Positions 31,001-34,372 of a stretch of DNA of 34,372 nt are shown in pieces (the stretch's first letter is position 1; every line of letters begins with the position of its first letter). The position numbers and the translations under genes are program-made. The stretch comes from Subdoligranulum sp. CAG:314 (GTDB lineage: Bacteria > Bacillota > Clostridia > Christensenellales > CAG-314). The stretch covers positions 1 to 34,372 of the forward strand of contig FR900997.1 in assembly GCA_000437915.1 (NCBI GenBank), written 5' to 3'. A model generated the notes under the pieces. The model was not told the DNA's origin and did not search any database. It saw only the letters and a list, made by a program, of their open reading frames with translations.

Positions 31001-32189
31001 TCAGCTCACGGAAATTTCTTCCACGGTTGACGGAACGAAAAACAAAAACGGTTTTTCATACAATTCGGGACGTCTTGAAAGTGCAAGCAACGACGGAGTG
31101 AGTTATCAATTTTACTACAACAGCTACAATGAGGTAAGTTCGGTTTACGCCGGAGGAAGCAAGCTGCTCGAAAAAACCTACGAGCACACGCCGCAAAAGG
31201 ACGTGGTGGTGACAAAGCACGCCAACGGCAACGAGGTGCGCAAAACGTACGACAAATACGAGCGCCTTGTCAAGGTGGAGGAGCGTCTGTCGACTTCGGA
31301 CGAATTCGAACAGAAAACCGTCTATATTTACAGCGACAACGACGTCTCGAACATCGTCGACCCGTTTGACCAAAATCTGACAATATCTGCCGACAGTCCT
31401 TTGCGCATTGTGCTTGACAAAGAAAAAGGCACATGGTATGATTATGACAGTAGCGGAAGAGTGTCGGAAACAGACGGATGTGGTGTTTGGTACGATGAGA
31501 AGAACCGACTGTATTCGAGAGACGTTACAACGCCGTTTGGAAAGATAGCGACGTACGTAGACTATGCGGACGGTCAGTATCCCGACAACCCGGACAGAGT
31601 GAAAGGGAGCAGGTCAGGCGGATATACGGAGAATTATAGTTACGACAGTCTGAGCCGCATAGACGGAATAGACGTGGAACTGGCATCCACCGCGAGCAGC
31701 CCGACAAAGACTTGCAGTTTGAAACGCGAGATAACGTACAACGACAGCGACGCAGAGGAAGGGAACAAGAAGTACGCCTCCGAGCTTGTGAAAAGTATCT
31801 CGGTGCGTGACGGAAACAAAGGGGAATTCGCGGCTGCGCTAAGCGCATATACGTTGGATTACGACGGGGACGGAAACATCACAAAGCACACCACGCAAGT
31901 GACATATGAAAGTTCCGGTTTGTTTATCCCCGCGACAACTGAAAGTTTCGGTTTAATCCCGCCTGCAACTTCGGATTACACTATCCTGCAAACCAAGACA
32001 ACGAGCTCGACATACGAGTACGACAAGTTGAACCGCCTGACGCGAGAAAACAACGAAAGACTGGGGAAGACCTGGACGTACAGTTACGACGCGGACGGCA
32101 ACATAACGGAAAGGAAGGAATACGCCTACACCACGGCTGAGCAGCTTGACAAACCTGGACTTACAGTTACGACGCGGGCGGCAACGTAA
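28029..32189 (+). CDS. DNRLRE/RHS (YD-repeat) polymorphic-toxin-type protein, main part, frameshifted at the end
   Basis: As read, this is 1386 residues; collapsing the two frame-shifting duplications downstream gives one protein of about 1852 residues ending at 33743. The ribosome site is AGGAGGAAG. No signal peptide is evident. Residues ~70-245 resemble a DNRLRE domain (SCKLYLCTGSSAPNNLFYSY to RPKLVVEYT) as found ahead of RHS domains in Firmicute wall-associated proteins. From ~270 the RHS shell starts (GVNVRTGRLFFDKPLFSLGG), followed by many YD repeats such as YAYNADGVLESAEN, YSYDDLGNLTSEKT, YDSSGRVSETDG and YSYDADGNITER. The normal frame is lost in the second copy of an 83-bp duplication (32070-32235), so the last ~12 residues are aberrant. 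RHS shells encapsulate and deliver a C-terminal toxin between competing cells. Confidence 0.9.
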   Translation: MEITNNQNAESFVVRELTEKSNGNAKYFLLSNGNIRAEFYASECAETISAEETNTDKLPAAVKATAAAADSQTLNLGVTVYGFTADLSTPLSGNNTYTMYAPNITRNASAFLVKGNRTAMSRVAFAQVGGSVPQGIDIQSCKLYLCTGSSAPNNLFYSYANIAGNPITVNSVSFSTTPTGLFSYSLGEDNRYWATIDVATTAGASLNRGFCLLPYSSAMMAVSVCSSVAEQSVRPKLVVEYTLPVDASHEDIADVDANLQYAAVEEKEQSYVEGGAGNAGEYGVNVRTGRLFFDKPLFSLGGNKMPASFELCYNKANADTRKINTDNSTAKTFNLATHMPKGFKLNCQQYVFPSGNDYVYVDGAYNYHRFALAQNATDVYFDTAGTGLLLYVKTDGFEIKDNTFNRMTFNAKGLLISVEKTFKNATVSMTNAYDAEDADKLVSVTDGMGRVTQFAYAGRTVTVTKPDGNTLTMTMNDDWRLAGLSESDGTSSSYAYNADGVLESAENSAGEKAVFTFDAQGRVAGVKNKVKGSSVGNTLFDYTLSYLTKTVTYRYTDDEDATHKIRYVYEFDGDGKTVRTYEALDDAFNSYGNIQFRSESEFEHFVQTNTGTPMLAGMFETAGEIYNSKVVDEFQTTAYSVNSLSELPKTKSGEHYVLSATANLAGTNAGEVYKIELVEAGTTERVIKTLEFNAGENRPQYRAISFTVLGDVGQVGFRLVRQAVFSSGGFYNVKLTKTLKPKTYDCTNMGKNVIDNVCGQKWSSLTGNMSVEYTPTASSAVVELNNIKFLAEDFEVNKKNANDSTAGFDVWYNGLKNCIHNAHNVKFFTGSTKYTFNCVEFARVTFENGRAIIDKIVYSPETGVYARAVRNVIGNFDDSRYSYIIEQYTDLDEHMLAVRKKGFNDMITEYSYDDLGNLTSEKTYDYWSPDTFFKTEYVYEQNGGFLKSVTTHDLSPAVTVQYSNTLSTGNVSEVTSPRGQTTSSVYAANNIQLTEISSTVDGTKNKNGFSYNSGRLESASNDGVSYQFYYNSYNEVSSVYAGGSKLLEKTYEHTPQKDVVVTKHANGNEVRKTYDKYERLVKVEERLSTSDEFEQKTVYIYSDNDVSNIVDPFDQNLTISADSPLRIVLDKEKGTWYDYDSSGRVSETDGCGVWYDEKNRLYSRDVTTPFGKIATYVDYADGQYPDNPDRVKGSRSGGYTENYSYDSLSRIDGIDVELASTASSPTKTCSLKREITYNDSDAEEGNKKYASELVKSISVRDGNKGEFAAALSAYTLDYDGDGNITKHTTQVTYESSGLFIPATTESFGLIPPATSDYTILQTKTTSSTYEYDKLNRLTRENNERLGKTWTYSYDADGNITERKEYAYTTAEQLDKPGLTVTTRAAT

Positions 32190-32235
32190 CGGAAAGGAAG
32201 GAATACGCCTACACCACGGCTGAGCAGCTTGACAA
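32070..32235 (+). repeat. 83-bp tandem duplication in the RHS gene (frameshift)
   Basis: Copies at 32070-32152 and 32153-32235 have three differences: ACG/ACT synonymous, GAC/GGC, ATA/GTA. The length leaves remainder two when divided by three, so the frame moves by two. Confidence 0.95.
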
Positions 32236-32836
32236 CGAAACGGCAACGGCGACAAAGGAATACGTCTACCGCACAAGCGGCTGGAAAGACCAACTATTGA
32301 GCTATGACGGAGAAAGCATTGTCTACGACGCAAGCGGCAATCCGACAACGTACAGAGGAGCGACACTGGGATTCGAAGCAGGGAGACGGCTCAAAAGCTA
32401 CAAAAAAGCGGGAGACGCCAACGCATACGAGTTTACCTTTGACTACCGCGGAGTAAGAAATAGCAAAAAGACAAAGGATGCCGACGGACATGACAAGACG
32501 TGGAGCTTCTATTACGACGAGGACGGCAAGCTTTGGGGCGAGACGAAGAGCGAAAAGGTTCAGCAAGGCAACTTCGGCATAAAGCTGTGGACGAATCAGA
32601 TAACCAAGATAGGGTATTTCCACTTAAACAGCGGCTTGGCGGGATTTACTTTGTCAAGGCAGACGGGGATTGCGGACGCTGTCAAGGCGGACTATATTTA
32701 CCGCAAAAACGCTTTGGGCGACATAGACGGAATATTCGACGCCGACAGATGCTGTCAAGGCGGACTACATCTACCGCAAAAACGCTTTGGGCGACATAGA
32801 CGGAATATTCGACACCGACATGAATTTAATCGGTGA
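32153..32836 (+). pseudogene. Displaced middle segment of the RHS protein
   Basis: In the frame shifted by two, the RHS reading resumes in the second 83-bp copy. The longest ATG-initiated stretch is 32297-32836 (179 codons). It carries on the shell: YDASGNPTTYRGATLGFEAG, FDYRGVRNSKK, FYYDEDGKLWGETK and YIYRKNALGDIDGIFDAD. It fails after the 73-bp duplication (32678-32823), where its tail becomes RCCQGGLHLPQ. There is no ribosome site at 32297, so it is not an independent gene. Confidence 0.8.
32678..32823 (+). repeat. 73-bp tandem duplication in the RHS gene (frameshift)
   Basis: Copies start at 32678 and 32751. The coding differences in the body are synonymous (TATATTTAC versus TACATCTAC). 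The junction is GCCGACAGAT versus ACCGACATGA. The remainder is one, so this shift returns the original frame. Confidence 0.93.
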
Positions 32837-33743
32837 GTACGTCTACGACGCATGGGGCAACTGCACGATAGAGGCTGCGGGAGCGGACAACATAGAGATA
32901 ATGGAAATCAACCCGTTCCGCTACCGCGGTTACTATTGGGACAAGGAACTGAACCTCTACTACCTCCAAACCCGATACTATGACCCTCAGACAGGCAGAT
33001 TCATAAATGCGGACGGTATCGAATACGCTCTGAACCTCTATTACCTCCAAACCCGATACTACGACCCTCAGACAGGCAGATTCATAAATGCGGACGGTAT
33101 CGAATACGCTCTTGAACAATATAAAAATATAAACGCTTTAAACCTTTATTCTTACTGCAACAATAACCCTATAATGGGTATAGACCCCGAAGGTACTAAA
33201 AGTAAATTCTGGGGATGGCTTTTAACCGCATTTGTGGCTGTTGTAGCTACGGCAGCAATAGTTGTTGGTACAGTTGTTACTGGAGGATTAGTAAGTGCAG
33301 TATTGGTTGGTGCTGGTGTAGGAGCGTTAACTAGCATGGGGAGCAGTGTGATTGCTCAAGGGGGATTTAAGGATGCAGACCCATGGCAAGTCGCTAAATC
33401 TGGTGCTATAGGTGCAGTAATAGGTGCTGCGTCCGGAGCCGCATCGTGGGCAATTGGAACAATAGGTCAAGCAATAGGTCAACATTTGGGATATGCTTTT
33501 AGTAGTATGCGTCATATTTCATCAGGAGTAAAACTTGGTTCGGTTTTTGGAGTTGACCTTATGATGTCTACTGGAAAAATTGCAGGGAGTGTAATTGGCG
33601 GAATAGCTGGCGGTACGTTTATGAATTATCATGCTAATTTGCTTTTTGGTACTAAATTAAATTTTGAAGAAGCCATGAATCAAGGCATTGGCGGCGAAAT
33701 TTCTTCATGGCTTATTGGAATATTTAAATGGTTAGTTAAGTAA
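32787..33743 (+). CDS. C-terminal part of the RHS protein with hydrophobic toxin-like tip
   Basis: This 318-codon open stretch is in the same frame as 28029 and is its natural continuation once the 83- and 73-bp copies are collapsed. There is no ribosome site at 32787. Residues 1-120 finish the RHS core: GEYVYDAWGNCTI, NPFRYRGYYWDKEL, then YYLQTRYYDPQTGRFINADG duplicated in frame (81 bp), and SYCNNNPIMGIDPEGT, the usual boundary to the variable tip. The tip of ~190 residues is Gly/Ala/Val-rich, with long hydrophobic segments (WLLTAFVAVVATAAIVVGTV, GLVSAVLVGAGVGALTS, GAVIGAASGAASWAIGTIGQ) and ends GGEISSWLIGIFKWLVK. I see no nuclease, deaminase or ADP-ribosyl motif; a membrane-active toxin or a pretoxin linker with a lost toxin is possible. 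Base composition turns AT-rich from ~33120. Confidence 0.8.
   Translation: MGDIDGIFDTDMNLIGEYVYDAWGNCTIEAAGADNIEIMEINPFRYRGYYWDKELNLYYLQTRYYDPQTGRFINADGIEYALNLYYLQTRYYDPQTGRFINADGIEYALEQYKNINALNLYSYCNNNPIMGIDPEGTKSKFWGWLLTAFVAVVATAAIVVGTVVTGGLVSAVLVGAGVGALTSMGSSVIAQGGFKDADPWQVAKSGAIGAVIGAASGAASWAIGTIGQAIGQHLGYAFSSMRHISSGVKLGSVFGVDLMMSTGKIAGSVIGGIAGGTFMNYHANLLFGTKLNFEEAMNQGIGGEISSWLIGIFKWLVK
32949..33110 (+). repeat. 81-bp in-frame tandem duplication of the RHS core end
   Basis: Copies at 32949-33029 and 33030-33110 repeat 27 codons (NLYYLQTRYYDPQTGRFINA and on). The differences are synonymous (CTAC/CTAT, TAT/TAC). Confidence 0.95.
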
Positions 33744-33751
33744 ATTTTAGA

Positions 33752-34258
33752 ATGAAGAATATGAATATTGAAGCGGTATTATCTTACGGAAAAGTTTTTA
33801 CCGGTCGGAAAAAATATTTTTTTAATTTCTTATGTTATTTTTGTATGGCACTTTTTGTTGTTTGTTTGATTATAACTGCACTTATAATAATTTCAGAGGA
33901 AATAATTGATGAAAATATGATTTTTTGTATTTCGGTAATAGTGATATTTTCTTTTGTTTTATTTTTAGTTGCGTTATATCTGTTGGTTAAAAATAATAGA
34001 ATTTTAAAGAAAATAGATTTGTATTTGAATGATGCAATTTTAGTTTCTGCAAAGGTAGAGCGTTGGGATAAAATTGATATTTCATATAAGCCTTATCAAG
34101 TAAAAGTATTTTTTGAATTTAAAAACCAAAAAAAAGTAATGATTAGTGCTCCTGGAAACGCTATTATGGGATACAATAAAATATTTTCTAAATTTGATGG
34201 TAAAGTAGTAGATGTTTTATATTCAGATTCTAATCAACAAATTTTATTTATTAAGTAA
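33752..34258 (+). CDS. Small two-TM membrane protein, candidate immunity protein
   Basis: This 168-residue protein starts eight bases after the RHS stop. Two hydrophobic helices lie at ~23-48 (FLCYFCMALFVVCLIITALI) and ~55-78 (MIFCISVIVIFSFVLFLVAL). A soluble part follows with strands such as YQVKVFFEFKNQKKVMISAP and VVDVLYSDSNQQILFIK, similar in layout to DUF3592-type membrane proteins; I am not certain of the family. The ribosome site is weak (TTTTAGA). The gene is very AT-rich, like the RHS tip and unlike the shell. A membrane protein directly behind a hydrophobic RHS tip fits a cognate immunity protein, by inference from the usual toxin-immunity gene order. Confidence 0.75.
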   Translation: MKNMNIEAVLSYGKVFTGRKKYFFNFLCYFCMALFVVCLIITALIIISEEIIDENMIFCISVIVIFSFVLFLVALYLLVKNNRILKKIDLYLNDAILVSAKVERWDKIDISYKPYQVKVFFEFKNQKKVMISAPGNAIMGYNKIFSKFDGKVVDVLYSDSNQQILFIK

Positions 34259-34286
34259 AAAAGTCCTCATTAGAGGACTTTTTTAC
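34256..34286 (+). terminator. Terminator of the RHS/immunity unit
   Basis: Stem AAAAAAGTCCTC/GAGGACTTTTTT with an ATTA loop, overlapping the stop codon. It can work in both directions. Confidence 0.92.
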
Positions 34287-34339
34287 TTAAAATGTTCAAA
34301 AATGAAAAAAAGAAAAATATTAATATGGCATTAAAATGA

Positions 34340-34368
34340 TTGACAAATCTATTGAATTACCTTAAACT
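34340..34368 (+). promoter_or_regulatory. Promoter at the right edge of the window
   Basis: TTGACA (34340-34345), 17 bp, TAAACT (34363-34368). It would drive a gene beyond the window, in AT-rich sequence that may hold further tip/immunity genes. Confidence 0.55.
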
Positions 34369-34372
34369 TTTA

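Overview
The window is a piece of a low-to-mid GC Firmicute chromosome, most likely an uncultured, gut-type Clostridia member. The evidence is the ecfA1-ecfA2-ecfT-truA-rplM-rpsI gene order, strong Shine-Dalgarno sites, TTGACA/TATAAT-type promoters (often with an extended TGn -10), intrinsic terminators, a one-polypeptide pyruvate:ferredoxin oxidoreductase (anaerobe), and lipoproteins with Listeria/Bacteroides-type InlB B-repeats. The genus is inferred only loosely.

Layout: 1-560 holds the 3' end of a 23S rRNA gene and a complete 5S gene. 648-1466 (minus) encodes a MerR-type regulator. It is divergent from a BspA-like LRR/InlB lipoprotein (1717-5028), whose upstream region has a MerR-style operator promoter and a second promoter-like element with a run of 14 G in its spacer. 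Next come an SDR dehydrogenase, a small lipoprotein with a structured leader, and overlapping trmB-like and AlkD-like genes. A 149-bp direct repeat then ends inside a tRNA-Gly(CCC) gene, followed by a collagen-like protein with a frameshifted C-terminal domain. PFOR lies on the minus strand (10776-14270). 14569-18953 is a core block: ECF transporter energizing module, TruA, ribosomal proteins L13 and S9.

From 19155 the content is accessory. A MarR regulator is divergent from a two-gene operon of large InlB-repeat lipoproteins (19856-26799) that share an unrecognised C-terminal module. A class I methyltransferase follows, then a DNRLRE/RHS (YD-repeat) protein (28029-33743) broken by two frameshifting tandem duplications. 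Its hydrophobic C-terminal tip and the adjacent membrane protein are strikingly AT-rich, as expected of an exchangeable polymorphic toxin/immunity tip.

The main theme is a cell-surface arsenal: three InlB lipoproteins, one collagen-like protein and one RHS protein, controlled by local MerR/MarR regulators and possibly by a slippable G tract. Four imperfect tandem duplications (32, 83, 73 and 81 bp), mostly with synonymous differences between copies, hit only the collagen-like and RHS genes. They are either real expansion/contraction sites or strain alleles joined head to tail by an assembler.
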